Assembly: GCF_041438805.1 (NCBI RefSeq)
Contig: NZ_CP109190.1
Location: 8,308,001 to 8,372,000, forward strand
Length of the DNA stretch: 64,000 nt
Origin: Streptomyces sp. NBC_01707
GTDB taxonomy: Bacteria > Actinomycetota > Actinomycetes > Streptomycetales > Streptomycetaceae
Reading direction: 5' to 3'
Shown here: positions 50,120 to 58,857 of the stretch, one piece after another
Position numbering within the stretch: the stretch's first letter is position 1
Layout of the letters: the number at the start of each line of letters is the position of its first letter
Made by a program: the position numbers and the translations under genes
Notes under the pieces: generated by a model
The model's database searches: none
What the model was told of the DNA's origin: nothing
What the model saw: the letters and a program-made list of their open reading frames with translations, nothing else

Positions 50120-51369
50120 GGGCGTTCGCGTAGGGCGCCGTAGGCGAGGAAGTAGGCCGGCAGCCGGTTCAGCCACCTTGAGCTCGTGATGAGTTCGCTC
50201 AGCCGCTGGGCGCGCTTCCGGCTGCCGAACGCCGGGCGGCCCGACAGGACCGGTTCGATGACGTTCGCGTGGGCGAAGCGCTGCAGGGCCTGTGTCACGG
50301 CGGTGGTCGGCCGGCGGCGGCGCTGGACGCGGCGCACGGTCCGCAGGCCGACCGTGCCCGCGCGCAGCGGTTCGACGAGATACCGGGCGGCGGCCACCGC
50401 GTCCTCGACGGCGAGGTTGATGCCGATGCCGAAGACCGGAGACATCGCGTGTGCCGCGTCGCCGATGCACAGCAGTCCCGGGCGGTGCCAGCGGCGCAGT
50501 CGATCCAGCTGTACGTCGAGCAGCTTCACGTCGTCCCACGACCCGAGCGCGTGCACCCGGTCCGCGAGCCAGGGGACGGCAGCCGTGAATTCGCCCATGA
50601 ACCGGCCGAGACCGGCGGCTCTGCGCCGGGTGTCGGATCCCTTGGGGATCAGTGCGGCGCACTGCCAGTAGTCCCCGCGGTCGATCATGGCGCTGACGAA
50701 CCGGTCGCCGACGCCTCCCACGAGGCCGTGCGGGTCGTCCTCCCGCCGCGGCAGCCGGAACCACCAGGCGTCCATCGGGCAGGTGAACCTCCGGAGTCCC
50801 AGTTCGGGCAGTGCCCTGGCCAGCGAGGACCGACCGTCACAGGCAACGGTGAGGGTGGCGCGCAGCTCACCGGTACGGCCGTCGGACGTGCGGTACCGGA
50901 CCCCTGTGACCCTCCCGCGAGCTCGCGGCTTCGCTCGACCAGGAGGGGCCTCCATGCGTTCCATCAGAAAGGCGGTCGCCTCGGTGTTCATCCGCACGGA
51001 GAAGGAGGGCTCCCGTGCGGCCTCGTCGACGAGGAGATCGAGCAGATCCCACTGGGGCACCATCGCGATGTAGTTGTACTTGCCCCGCAGCGCGCCGATG
51101 TCTCCGACGGTGACCAGCGAACGGTTCGGGCCGAGCGGCAGCTGGACCGTTCTCACTCGGCGCTGTGGCAGCCTGCCGAATCGCTCGGCCAGCCCCAGGT
51201 CCTCCAGCAGCGCCAGGGTGGACGGATGCACAGTGTCACCGCGGAAGTCGCGCAGGAAGTCGCCGTGCTTCTCCAGGACCGTGACCGCCACCCCCGCCCG
51301 GGCCAGCAACAGCCCGAGGACCATGCCGGCGGGGCCACCGCCCACCACGCAGCACGTGGTCCGCTCCAT
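50098..51369 (-). CDS. FAD-dependent monooxygenase (PHBH/aromatic hydroxylase type)
   Basis: 423 residues. The FAD-binding GxGxxG is VVGGGPAGMVLGLLLARAGV; the DG motif is VACDGRSSLAR; the GD motif is LLCIGDAAHAMSPVFGIGIN. This is the pattern of single-component aromatic hydroxylases and of epoxidases or Baeyer-Villiger-like relatives used in polyketide tailoring. ATG 51369 has AAAGGAG 8 nt upstream; an earlier ATG at 51408 lacks one. It is divergent from a P450 gene 107 bp away, so the two may share control and act on one substrate. Confidence 0.9.
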   Translation of the reverse strand: MERTTCCVVGGGPAGMVLGLLLARAGVAVTVLEKHGDFLRDFRGDTVHPSTLALLEDLGLAERFGRLPQRRVRTVQLPLGPNRSLVTVGDIGALRGKYNYIAMVPQWDLLDLLVDEAAREPSFSVRMNTEATAFLMERMEAPPGRAKPRARGRVTGVRYRTSDGRTGELRATLTVACDGRSSLARALPELGLRRFTCPMDAWWFRLPRREDDPHGLVGGVGDRFVSAMIDRGDYWQCAALIPKGSDTRRRAAGLGRFMGEFTAAVPWLADRVHALGSWDDVKLLDVQLDRLRRWHRPGLLCIGDAAHAMSPVFGIGINLAVEDAVAAARYLVEPLRAGTVGLRTVRRVQRRRRPTTAVTQALQRFAHANVIEPVLSGRPAFGSRKRAQRLSELITSSRWLNRLPAYFLAYGALRERPPAASVR

Positions 51370-51476
51370 CGGAACCGCTCCTTTCGGCGAAATCCCCGGA
51401 TTAGTCATATCGGGAGATATACCCTCAGTTCCGACAAGTCCGTACTAAGGGGTCGCAACGTATCCCTGGAGGCATC

Positions 51477-52703
51477 ATGAGCCAGCAGCCGGTCCTTCTG
51501 CCCTACGCCGACCCGGCCTTCGTCTCGGATCCCTTCCCGCTCTTCCGGCAGTTGCGCGAGGAGGGGCCGGTACGCCGCGCCGTGATCGCCGGCGGTCTGG
51601 AGGCGTGGCTGGTCACGCGGTACGACGACGGTCTCGCGGCCTTGGCGGACCCCCGGTTGAGCAGCGACGTCCGCGACGCCTCGGATCCCCGGTTGCTGCG
51701 ACAGCTGCCCGTGACGGAACGGGAGTCGATGATCAGCAACATGCTCCGCTCCGACCCGCCCGACCACACCCGCCTGCGCCGTCTGGTCTCCAAGGCGTTC
51801 ACGGCGCGCCGGGTGGCCGAGCTGCGGCCACGTATCCAGGAGATCAGCGACCGGCTGCTCGACGCGGTCGCGCCGGCCGGCCGGGCCGAACTAGTCGCGG
51901 ACTTCGCGCTTCCGCTGCCGGTCACCGTGATCAGCGAACTGCTCGGCGTGCCCGTGGAGGACCGGCACGACTTCCAGCGGTGGACGGACGACATGCTCCT
52001 GCGAGGGGCGGAACTTCCGGACCCGGCACTCGTGGACGAATCATGGCAGCGGATGCACTCGTACCTGACCAAGCTCCTGGAGACCAAACGGGCCCGGCCC
52101 GGGGATGATCTGCTCGGCGCGCTGATCACCGCCAAGGACGAGGAGCAGCAGCTGAACGAGGACGAGCTGATCGCCATGTCCTTCCTGCTGCTGGTGGCGG
52201 GATACATCACGACCGTCAACCTGATCGGCGGCGGCATCGCGGCGCTGCTGGCCAACCCCCGTCAGCTCGGGATGCTGCGGGACGATCCGGAGCTGCTGCC
52301 GGGCGCGATCGAGGAGTTCCTGCGCTACGACGGACCGGTCAACCCCGGCATCGCCCGGTTCGCGCGCGAGGACGTCGAGATCGCGGGCGTGAACATCCCG
52401 TGCGGCGCGACCGTGCTGATCGCCTCCGCCATCGCGGACCGCGACCCGGCGCGGTTCGCCGATCCGGACCGGCTGGACATCACCCGACGGGACACCGCCC
52501 ACCTTGCGTTCGGGCACGGCATCCACTACTGCCTGGGGGCGCCGCTGGCCAGACTGGAGGGTCAGATCGCCATCGGAACCGCCCTGCGCCGCCTCCCGGA
52601 CCTCGCGCTTGCCGTGCCGCCGGGCGAGCTGCGCTGGCGGCCGGGCGGGCTGCGGGGCCCCGAGCGTCTGCCTGTCACCTTCGCCTCCGGTGGCGCCGGC
52701 TGA
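51477..52703 (+). CDS. Cytochrome P450
   Basis: 408 residues, soluble bacterial CYP. The haem loop is FGHGIHYCLGAPLAR with Cys352; the ExxR motif is in IEEFLRYDGP; the C-helix has DPPDHTRLRRLVSKAFT. The I-helix reads AGYITT at 241-246, where the usual motif is AGxE/DTT: the acidic residue that relays protons is Ile244. This suggests unusual oxygen activation or a non-hydroxylating reaction. GGAGG lies 5 nt before the ATG. It needs ferredoxin and reductase, which are encoded at 61.6-63.2 kb. Confidence 0.93.
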   Translation: MSQQPVLLPYADPAFVSDPFPLFRQLREEGPVRRAVIAGGLEAWLVTRYDDGLAALADPRLSSDVRDASDPRLLRQLPVTERESMISNMLRSDPPDHTRLRRLVSKAFTARRVAELRPRIQEISDRLLDAVAPAGRAELVADFALPLPVTVISELLGVPVEDRHDFQRWTDDMLLRGAELPDPALVDESWQRMHSYLTKLLETKRARPGDDLLGALITAKDEEQQLNEDELIAMSFLLLVAGYITTVNLIGGGIAALLANPRQLGMLRDDPELLPGAIEEFLRYDGPVNPGIARFAREDVEIAGVNIPCGATVLIASAIADRDPARFADPDRLDITRRDTAHLAFGHGIHYCLGAPLARLEGQIAIGTALRRLPDLALAVPPGELRWRPGGLRGPERLPVTFASGGAG

Positions 52704-52743
52704 GAGCACCGGAATCCGAGAGCGTCCTGGCGCACAGCCCCTC

Positions 52744-52784
52744 CGCACCGTCTCCCGGCACCACCTCAGCAGTCGCACGGTGCG
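52744..52784. terminator. Possible bidirectional hairpin between P450 and murE-like genes
   Basis: CGCACCGT and ACGGTGCG, perfect 8-bp stem with a 25-nt loop, in the 109-bp gap between the convergent genes. Confidence 0.4.
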
Positions 52785-52812
52785 AGCGAGGGCGACCTGA
52801 GACCGCCGTACG

Positions 52813-54303
52813 TTACGCCTGCGCGGCCGCGAGTTCGCGCACCGTGGCCATGTCGCTGAACGGAATCAGCTGTTCGCCGACGATCTGGTACGGCTCACTG
52901 CCCTTGCCCGCAACCAGGACGATGTCTTCCGGACCGGCGGCGGACAAGGCGAAGGCGATGGCCCGGCGGCGGTCTGCGAACCTCTCGAACGGGGTGCCGG
53001 TGGCCACGAGCCCAGGCGTGATCTGGTCCATGATCGCCTCGGGGTCCTCGTTCCGTGGGTTGTCCGAGGTGAGGACACACAGATCGGAGTGGGTCCCGGC
53101 GATCTCGCCCATCTGCGCGCGTTTGGTGGCGTCCCGGTCGCCCCCGCAGCCGAACACGGTGATGACCCGGCCCGGCGCGAAGTCCCGGATGGCGGAGAGC
53201 GCCTTTTCCAGGGCGTCGGGGGAGTGTGCGTAATCCACGATCACGGACGAGCCGTGGGGGGTCTCGAAGCGTTCGAGTCGCCCGGGGACCGGGGGCATTC
53301 GGTCGAGTGCGGCAACCAGACCCGCCAGGTCGTGCCCCAGGAGGTGGCAGGCCGCCACCGCGGCCAGCGCATTGGCCACCGAGAACCGGCCGGGCACAGG
53401 GATCGCCGCGGGGTACTTGCTCCCCGCGTGGTGGAGGGTGAAACGCGTACCGAAGGCGTTCATGATCAGGTCCGTCGCCCGGTAATCGGCCTCCGCGTCG
53501 ATACCGTACGTGGTGACCGGGCCCGGCATGATCCGCTTGATCCCGGCCCCCACGGAGTCGTCGGCGTTGACCACGGCGAGCCGGCAAAGCCCCTGGAAGA
53601 GGCGGAGCTTGGCATCGCGGTAGTTCTCCATGGTGCCGTGGTCGTCCAGGTGGTCCTGCGTGAGGTTGGTGAAGACCCCCACGTCGATGAACGCACGGTC
53701 CACCCGGTGGTTCAGCAGGCCCATCGAGGTGGCCTCCAGGACGACCGTGCCCACGTCGTGGTCGCGCATGTGGCCCAACAGGTACTGGAAGTCCGGCGAT
53801 TCCGGTGTGGTCAGCACTGAGCGCGGCATCGGGATCAGTTCGTCGCCGATGCGGCTGCCTGATGTCCCGATCACGCCCACCTTCGCGCCTTCGGCGATCC
53901 TCAGGACGGACTCGACCATGTACGACACCGAGGTCTTCCCATTGGTACCGGTCACGGCCACCATGTCCATATCCCGACCGGGTTCGCCGTAGTAGCGCGA
54001 GGTGACGACCGCCGCCGCCACCCGGGTGTCCGGCACGCGGACGACGCATGCATCGCCTGCCGATGCCCATACTCCCGCCGGGAGATCGGGCGCCGCCCTG
54101 TCGACGAGTACCGCCACGGCGCCGCGTGCCAGTGCCGAGCCGACGGCCTCGGGACCCCCTTCCCGATGACCGGGCACGGCGATGAACAGCGAACCCGGTG
54201 AAACGCGATGGGCGTCGAAACAGGTCCCTGCGCTGATCCTCGTATCCGGATCGCCGAGGAGGACCTCGTGATCGTGACCGGCCAGCAACTCCCTCAACTT
54301 CAT
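52813..54303 (-). CDS. murE: UDP-N-acetylmuramyl-tripeptide synthetase-like ligase
   Basis: 496 residues, typical Mur ligase length. P-loop GTNGKTS at 119-125, TTPESPDF at 165-172 and the carbamylated Lys232 in YRDAKLRLF are present; DNPRNEDP (DNPR at 414-417) is the motif of the diaminopimelate-adding enzymes. It would add an amino acid to UDP-MurNAc-L-Ala-D-Glu. No other dcw or cell-wall genes are near, so it is probably an additional copy and not the housekeeping one; a role in modified wall or in a peptide ligation is possible. ATG 54303 has GAGAGGA at 7 nt. Confidence 0.88.
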   Translation of the reverse strand: MKLRELLAGHDHEVLLGDPDTRISAGTCFDAHRVSPGSLFIAVPGHREGGPEAVGSALARGAVAVLVDRAAPDLPAGVWASAGDACVVRVPDTRVAAAVVTSRYYGEPGRDMDMVAVTGTNGKTSVSYMVESVLRIAEGAKVGVIGTSGSRIGDELIPMPRSVLTTPESPDFQYLLGHMRDHDVGTVVLEATSMGLLNHRVDRAFIDVGVFTNLTQDHLDDHGTMENYRDAKLRLFQGLCRLAVVNADDSVGAGIKRIMPGPVTTYGIDAEADYRATDLIMNAFGTRFTLHHAGSKYPAAIPVPGRFSVANALAAVAACHLLGHDLAGLVAALDRMPPVPGRLERFETPHGSSVIVDYAHSPDALEKALSAIRDFAPGRVITVFGCGGDRDATKRAQMGEIAGTHSDLCVLTSDNPRNEDPEAIMDQITPGLVATGTPFERFADRRRAIAFALSAAGPEDIVLVAGKGSEPYQIVGEQLIPFSDMATVRELAAAQA

Positions 54304-54510
54304 GCAGGGTCCTCTCGAAAATGCGCCACGCCCCTTCGGCCGTCGCCGAAGGGGATGCCGGCGGCACGCCGAGGAGCTGCGCGAGTGCGGGGTGCTGCGG
54401 AACGCACAGCGAAGGGGGTGGAGAAGCGCTCCATGGGCGGAGCGGAAGCGATGGGAGAACGTGCGGATCAGACCATCGGGACTGAAACCGAGAAGTCCGT
54501 GAGTGCCTGG

Positions 54511-54987
54511 CTAACCGTGACCGTGCAGCGCGCGGCAGAGCGCCTTGGGCGCGACTGGTCCCAGCACGTGAGGGGCCTGTCGCAGGCACTCCCTCACTGC
54601 ATGTGTGTCGCCCATGGGTGGAGTGTACGTCCCATGGAGCGGCCCCGAATCCGCACTGCTCGCCTCGATCGGTTCGCGTTCGCGGCTGCCTTTCGGTTCG
54701 GTGCGCATCCGGGGCTGATCGTGCACCCATGCGCCCGGCGAAGCGGTGGCGTCGCTCAGCGGGAGGTCACCGATGTGGGTCTTTCGCCGGGCACCACCGC
54801 GGCGACGCCGGGCGACGAGATCCCGGGCGACGGACGCGGAATCGCCAGAGGTCCTGTTCGGCGATCTTGCTCGGGTGACGTGGTCTGCCAGGTCCACCAA
54901 CTCTTCGGCTGCCACTGGCACTCGAGCGACACCGGGCATGCGCTGCACAACCCCCTTCACATATTCATCACCTTTTAGACACCCCAT
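54511..54987 (-). CDS. Hypothetical protein, doubtful
   Basis: About 158 residues if real. The frame (MGCLKGDEYVKGVVQRMPGV, EELVDLADHVTRARSPNR) has mixed third-position composition, no signal or membrane segment and no family I recognise. The start is unclear; a GTG at about 54963 has AAAAGG upstream. It fills most of a 740-bp gap between murE and the lamin-tail gene. It could be a lineage-specific or decaying gene or only chance. Confidence 0.22.
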   Translation of the reverse strand: MGCLKGDEYVKGVVQRMPGVARVPVAAEELVDLADHVTRARSPNRTSGDSASVARDLVARRRRGGARRKTHIGDLPLSDATASPGAWVHDQPRMRTEPKGSREREPIEASSADSGPLHGTYTPPMGDTHAVRECLRQAPHVLGPVAPKALCRALHGHG

Positions 54988-55046
54988 CGTCACGGATTGT
55001 GTATGCTCCAGGCGCTCTGTCCGCACCACCACTGGGGGGATTCCTC

Positions 55047-55541
55047 ATGCGCATACGCCATGTCATATCCACTGTTGTCGCCGTCGGGACCCTCGCGGTC
55101 GTCGTCGCAGCTCCGGCACAGGCAGCCGAGTATTCGTCGGCGCTGAAGATCAAGGGTGTCCAGTACGACGCGCCCGGCACGGACTCCAACAAGTGCTCCA
55201 CCGGGAACAGCAAGGACGAGTACCTGACGATCAAGAACTACTCGTCGACGGCGACCGTCAATCTCAAGGGCTACGTAGTCAAGGACGCCACCGGCAATCG
55301 CTTCACCTTCTCGGCCAGCCACTATCTCCAGCCCGGCGACTACGTGAAGCTGCGGGGCGGCCACGGCACCGACTCCGACGCCAAGAACGTCGTCTACCGG
55401 CAGAACTGCAACTTCATCTGGAACAACGACAAGGACACCATCTACCTGTACAAGCCGTCGGGAAGCCGGGCGGACGTCCACTCCTACACCAAGACCGGCA
55501 ACGACCGCGACCGCAACGGCTACATCACGTACCACGGCTGA
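55047..55541 (+). CDS. Secreted lamin-tail-domain protein
   Basis: 164 residues. Signal peptide 1-32 (MRIRHVISTVVAVGTLAVVV, ending APAQA). The mature part is a single lamin-tail (LTD) immunoglobulin-like fold: DEYLTIKNYSSTATVNLKGY, then HYLQPGDYVKLRGGHG, then NNDKDTIYLYKPSG. Two Cys (in NKCSTG and QNCNF) could pair. LTDs are found on secreted nucleases and surface proteins; here the domain stands alone, so a binding role is plausible. ATG 55047 has GGGGGGA upstream; the open frame from 54999 includes promoter sequence. A hairpin follows. Confidence 0.83.
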   Translation: MRIRHVISTVVAVGTLAVVVAAPAQAAEYSSALKIKGVQYDAPGTDSNKCSTGNSKDEYLTIKNYSSTATVNLKGYVVKDATGNRFTFSASHYLQPGDYVKLRGGHGTDSDAKNVVYRQNCNFIWNNDKDTIYLYKPSGSRADVHSYTKTGNDRDRNGYITYHG

Positions 55542-55568
55542 CGCACTCCTGCTGACCACCGATGGGAA

Positions 55569-55599
55569 CGGCGGCAGAGGGGCGAGTGCTCTGCCGCCG
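55569..55599 (+). terminator. Perfect 11-bp hairpin after the lamin-tail gene
   Basis: CGGCGGCAGAG and CTCTGCCGCCG around a 9-nt loop, 27 bp after the stop codon. Confidence 0.8.
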
Positions 55600-55842
55600 G
55601 TTCGGGCGTCCCGCTGTCATCCGGCGTGCCGGTCGGCGGTCGGGGCGCTCTTGTCACGACAGGCGTCCGAAGCGGCGCCGGTGACCCCGTGGAACAGGCC
55701 TGCGCCGGTCATCGCGGCCATCCGGTTCGAGGCCTGGCCGTTCCACGGCTCGCTTCCACATCGTCCACTGCGGACCGGGCGGTGTGCTCAGGGGCGGCGC
55801 TGCCGCACTGCCCGGTCCGGCCACCGCGCTTACGGTGGTGGG

Positions 55843-57102
55843 ATGGCAGTGATCAACGGTTGGAGGAGGGAAGCACGAGCCCGGCCCGGCGCGGTGGACG
55901 CGCTGCTGGCGGCCGTGCTGTTCGCGCTGTCGGGACTGGCTTCTGCCGTGGTGCCGGACGAGCACCGGATTGCGTTCCGGTGGCCGGGCGTGGTGCTGGC
56001 GGCGATCGGCTGCGCGGCGTTGATGTGGCGACGTCGCCACCCGTTCGGCGTACTGGCTGTCGCGGTCGGCTGCGGCGTGGCGTTTCAGGTGCTCGGATTC
56101 CGGGAGAGTCCGCTGGTGTCCAGCCCGGTCGTGGTGTCCCTCTACACCGTTGCCGTGCGGACCGACCGGCGCACCACCTGGACCACGGCGGCGGCCACGG
56201 CTGCCGTCCTGGTGGGCACGGCCCTGTTGTTCACCCCCGGATCGTGGCTTGAGCCGGAGAAGGCGGTGATGCTGGCGTGGACGGCTCTGGCTGCCGCCAT
56301 CGGCGACGCGGTGCGGTCACGCCACGCCTATGTGGCGGCCGTGGAGGAACGGGCCGAGCACGCGGAGCGGACCCGTGAGCAGGAGGCACAACAGCGGGTG
56401 GCGGCCGAACGGGTCCGGATCGCGCGCGAACTGCACGACGTCGTCGCGCACCACATCGCCCTGATCAATGCTCAGGCGGGTGTCGCCGTCCATCTCGCGG
56501 AGCGGCAGCCGGAGCAGACACTCGCCGCCCTGGAGACCATCCGGGACACCAGCCGGTCGGCACTGGACGAACTGCGGGCGACCGTAGGTCTGTTGCGGCA
56601 GACCGACGATCCGGCGGCGCCACGCGATCCGATGCCGGGTCTGACACAGCTGCCGGACCTGCTCGCGTCGTTCGAAGGTGCCGGACTGGCTGTCAGGCAC
56701 AGCCAGCGCGGTGTCAGCGAACCGCTGGCGCCGGCGGTGGACCTGGCCGCGTACCGCATCGTGCAGGAGGCCCTGACCAATGTGCACAAGCACGCCGGCG
56801 CGGACCACGCCCGATTGTTTCTGCATTACCGCCCCGAATGGCTGACGATCACCGTCGAGGACGACGGATGCGTCGGCCCGCACCACCACCGACCCCGCCA
56901 GGGGACCGGCCACGGGCTGATCGGGATGCGCGAGCGTGCGGCCATCGTCGGAGGCACGCTGTACGCGGGAGCCCGCCCGCAGGGCGGCTTCGCCGTGACT
57001 GCCGATCTGCCCCTGCGAGCCGGCACCGCAACGGTCGGTCCGGCAGGGGACGGACCGTCGAGGAGAGATGGGTATGACGACCCGCGTACTGCTGGCCGAT
57101 GA
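55843..57102 (+). CDS. Sensor histidine kinase, NarX/DesK type
   Basis: 419 residues. Four to six hydrophobic segments fill the first 160 residues, followed by a linker helix and the HisKA_3 dimerisation box with phospho-acceptor His198 in IARELHDVVAHHIAL. The ATPase part has VQEALTNVHKHAGADHARLF (N box), VEDDGCV and GHGLIGMRERA (G boxes). The sensor has no recognisable ligand domain, as in envelope-stress or antibiotic-sensing kinases. The response regulator overlaps its end by 29 bp. The ABC exporter downstream is the likely regulon member. Confidence 0.93.
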   Translation: MAVINGWRREARARPGAVDALLAAVLFALSGLASAVVPDEHRIAFRWPGVVLAAIGCAALMWRRRHPFGVLAVAVGCGVAFQVLGFRESPLVSSPVVVSLYTVAVRTDRRTTWTTAAATAAVLVGTALLFTPGSWLEPEKAVMLAWTALAAAIGDAVRSRHAYVAAVEERAEHAERTREQEAQQRVAAERVRIARELHDVVAHHIALINAQAGVAVHLAERQPEQTLAALETIRDTSRSALDELRATVGLLRQTDDPAAPRDPMPGLTQLPDLLASFEGAGLAVRHSQRGVSEPLAPAVDLAAYRIVQEALTNVHKHAGADHARLFLHYRPEWLTITVEDDGCVGPHHHRPRQGTGHGLIGMRERAAIVGGTLYAGARPQGGFAVTADLPLRAGTATVGPAGDGPSRRDGYDDPRTAGR

Positions 57103-57769
57103 CCAGGCCCTGCTACGGGGCACCTTCAGGATGCTGTTCGACGCCGCGGACGACATGGAGACCGTGGGCGAGGCGTCCAACGGATGCGAGGCGGTGGAGC
57201 TGGCGCATGCCCAGCACCCCGATGTGCTCCTGATGGACATCCGCATGCCCGAGATGGACGGTCTCGCCGCGACGCGGCTGATCAGCGAATCGGAAGACCT
57301 CGCGGGGGTCAAGGTCCTCATCCTGACCACCTTCGAGGACGACGAGTACGTAGCCGAGGCGCTGCGTGCGGGTGCGAGTGGCTTTCTCGGCAAGGGCGCG
57401 CGGCCCGAGGAGCTTCTCGACGCCGTGCGCACGGTCGCCGGCGGGGAGGCGCTGCTGTGCCCGTCGGCCGCCCGAGCGCTGATCACACGATTTCTGACGC
57501 AGCCGGAAGCGTGCCCGGCAGTCATGCACGAGCGGCTGGCGTGCCTGACGCCACGGGAACGCGATGTCCTGGCACTCGTCGCACTGGGGTTGTCGAACGA
57601 CGAGATCGCCGATCGCCTGTTCATCAGCCCGCTGACCGCCAAGACCCATGTCAACCGGGCCATGACCAAGCTGGACGCTCGTGACCGGGCCCAGCTCGTG
57701 GTCATCGCCTACCAGTGCGGTCTGGTGAGCCCGGCGATGGAGCCGAGCGGTCCGTCGACACCCGTGTAG
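57074..57769 (+). CDS. NarL/LuxR-type response regulator
   Basis: 231 residues. Receiver: VLLADDQALLRG, phospho-acceptor Asp55 in VLLMDIRMPEMDGL, then LTTFEDDEYV and LGKGARPEELL. Output: LuxR HTH LTPRERDVLALVALGLSNDE and SPLTAKTHVNRAMTKL. ATG 57074 is preferred because GAGGAG lies 8 nt before it; ATG 57068 would be too close to that site. It overlaps the kinase gene, so it is the cognate partner. Confidence 0.94.
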   Translation: MTTRVLLADDQALLRGTFRMLFDAADDMETVGEASNGCEAVELAHAQHPDVLLMDIRMPEMDGLAATRLISESEDLAGVKVLILTTFEDDEYVAEALRAGASGFLGKGARPEELLDAVRTVAGGEALLCPSAARALITRFLTQPEACPAVMHERLACLTPRERDVLALVALGLSNDEIADRLFISPLTAKTHVNRAMTKLDARDRAQLVVIAYQCGLVSPAMEPSGPSTPV

Positions 57770-57918
57770 TCGCCGGCGCGGGTACGTGCGGGGTTCTGTC
57801 CCAGCCGTAGGCCGATGCGCCCAGTACCGCGGACGTGGTAGCCGGGAATCGCTGCACGGAGACGATGTGCGAGGGGTCGGTCACGAGCGAGAGTGAGGTG
57901 GTGAACGGAGGTTTCGCA

Positions 57919-58857
57919 ATGATCGAAGCCCACTGCCTTACCAAGAGGTACGGCAGCAAGACAGCCGTCGAGGATGTGTCCTTCACGGTCCGCCCCGGCA
58001 TCGTGACGGGGTTCCTCGGCCCCAACGGGGCCGGGAAATCCACCACCATGCGGCTGATCCTCGGCCTGGACGCCCCTACCGCCGGATATGCCACCGTCAA
58101 CGGCCGCCCTTACGCGCACCACGCAGCGCCGTTGCACGAGGTCGGGGCGATGCTGGAGGCCCGCGCGACCCACACCGGCCGTACCGCCTACCACCACCTG
58201 CTGGCCCTGGCCGCCACCACCGGCATCCCCCGACGGCGCGTGAACGAGGTCATCGACCTCGTCGGCCTGCGCGAGGTCGCCGACAAGAGGGCCGGCGGTT
58301 TCTCTCTGGGCATGGGCCAGCGCCTCGGTATCGCCAGCGCGCTGCTCGGTGACCCCGCCACTGTCATTCTCGACGAGCCGGTCAACGGCCTCGATCCGGA
58401 GGGTATCCGGTGGATCCGGAATCTTCTCAAGGGCCTGGCGGGGGAGGGGCGAACGGTGTTCGTCTCGTCGCATCTGATGAGTGAGATGGCGGTCACCGCC
58501 GAACATCTTGTCGTCATCGGCCGCGGCCGGCTCATCGCCGACACCTCGGTCGAGGAATTCACCCGTAGCGCGGCCCGCACCGTGGTGCGCGTGCGCTGCC
58601 CGGACATCGACCGCTTGAAAGGTCTGCTGGCGGGGCCGGACGTCACCCTTACCACCTGTGGGCCGTACACCTTGGATGTAGTGGGCCTGACGACCGACCA
58701 GATCGGCTTCACGGCCGCCGACCACGGGCTCACCCTGCTCGAACTCTCTCCCCAGCGGGTCTCCCTGGAGGAGGCATTCATGGAACTGACCCGGGACGCG
58801 GTCGAGTACCGCTCCACCACCCCCGGCGAAACGGTCGCAGCAAGGAGCGCGTCATGA
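57919..58857 (+). CDS. ABC transporter ATP-binding protein
   Basis: 312 residues, one nucleotide-binding domain with Walker A GPNGAGKST (34-42), signature FSLGMGQRLGIA and Walker B VILDEPVNGLDP, then the H-loop SSHLMSEM. The C-terminal extension (from about 220) is of the CcmA/DrrA-like drug-export type. ACGGAGG is 7 nt before ATG 57919. It is coupled to the permease by an ATGA overlap. The two-component system just upstream probably controls it; export of a lipid or antimicrobial is the usual role of this architecture (bacitracin-type export or immunity). Confidence 0.93.
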   Translation: MIEAHCLTKRYGSKTAVEDVSFTVRPGIVTGFLGPNGAGKSTTMRLILGLDAPTAGYATVNGRPYAHHAAPLHEVGAMLEARATHTGRTAYHHLLALAATTGIPRRRVNEVIDLVGLREVADKRAGGFSLGMGQRLGIASALLGDPATVILDEPVNGLDPEGIRWIRNLLKGLAGEGRTVFVSSHLMSEMAVTAEHLVVIGRGRLIADTSVEEFTRSAARTVVRVRCPDIDRLKGLLAGPDVTLTTCGPYTLDVVGLTTDQIGFTAADHGLTLLELSPQRVSLEEAFMELTRDAVEYRSTTPGETVAARSAS

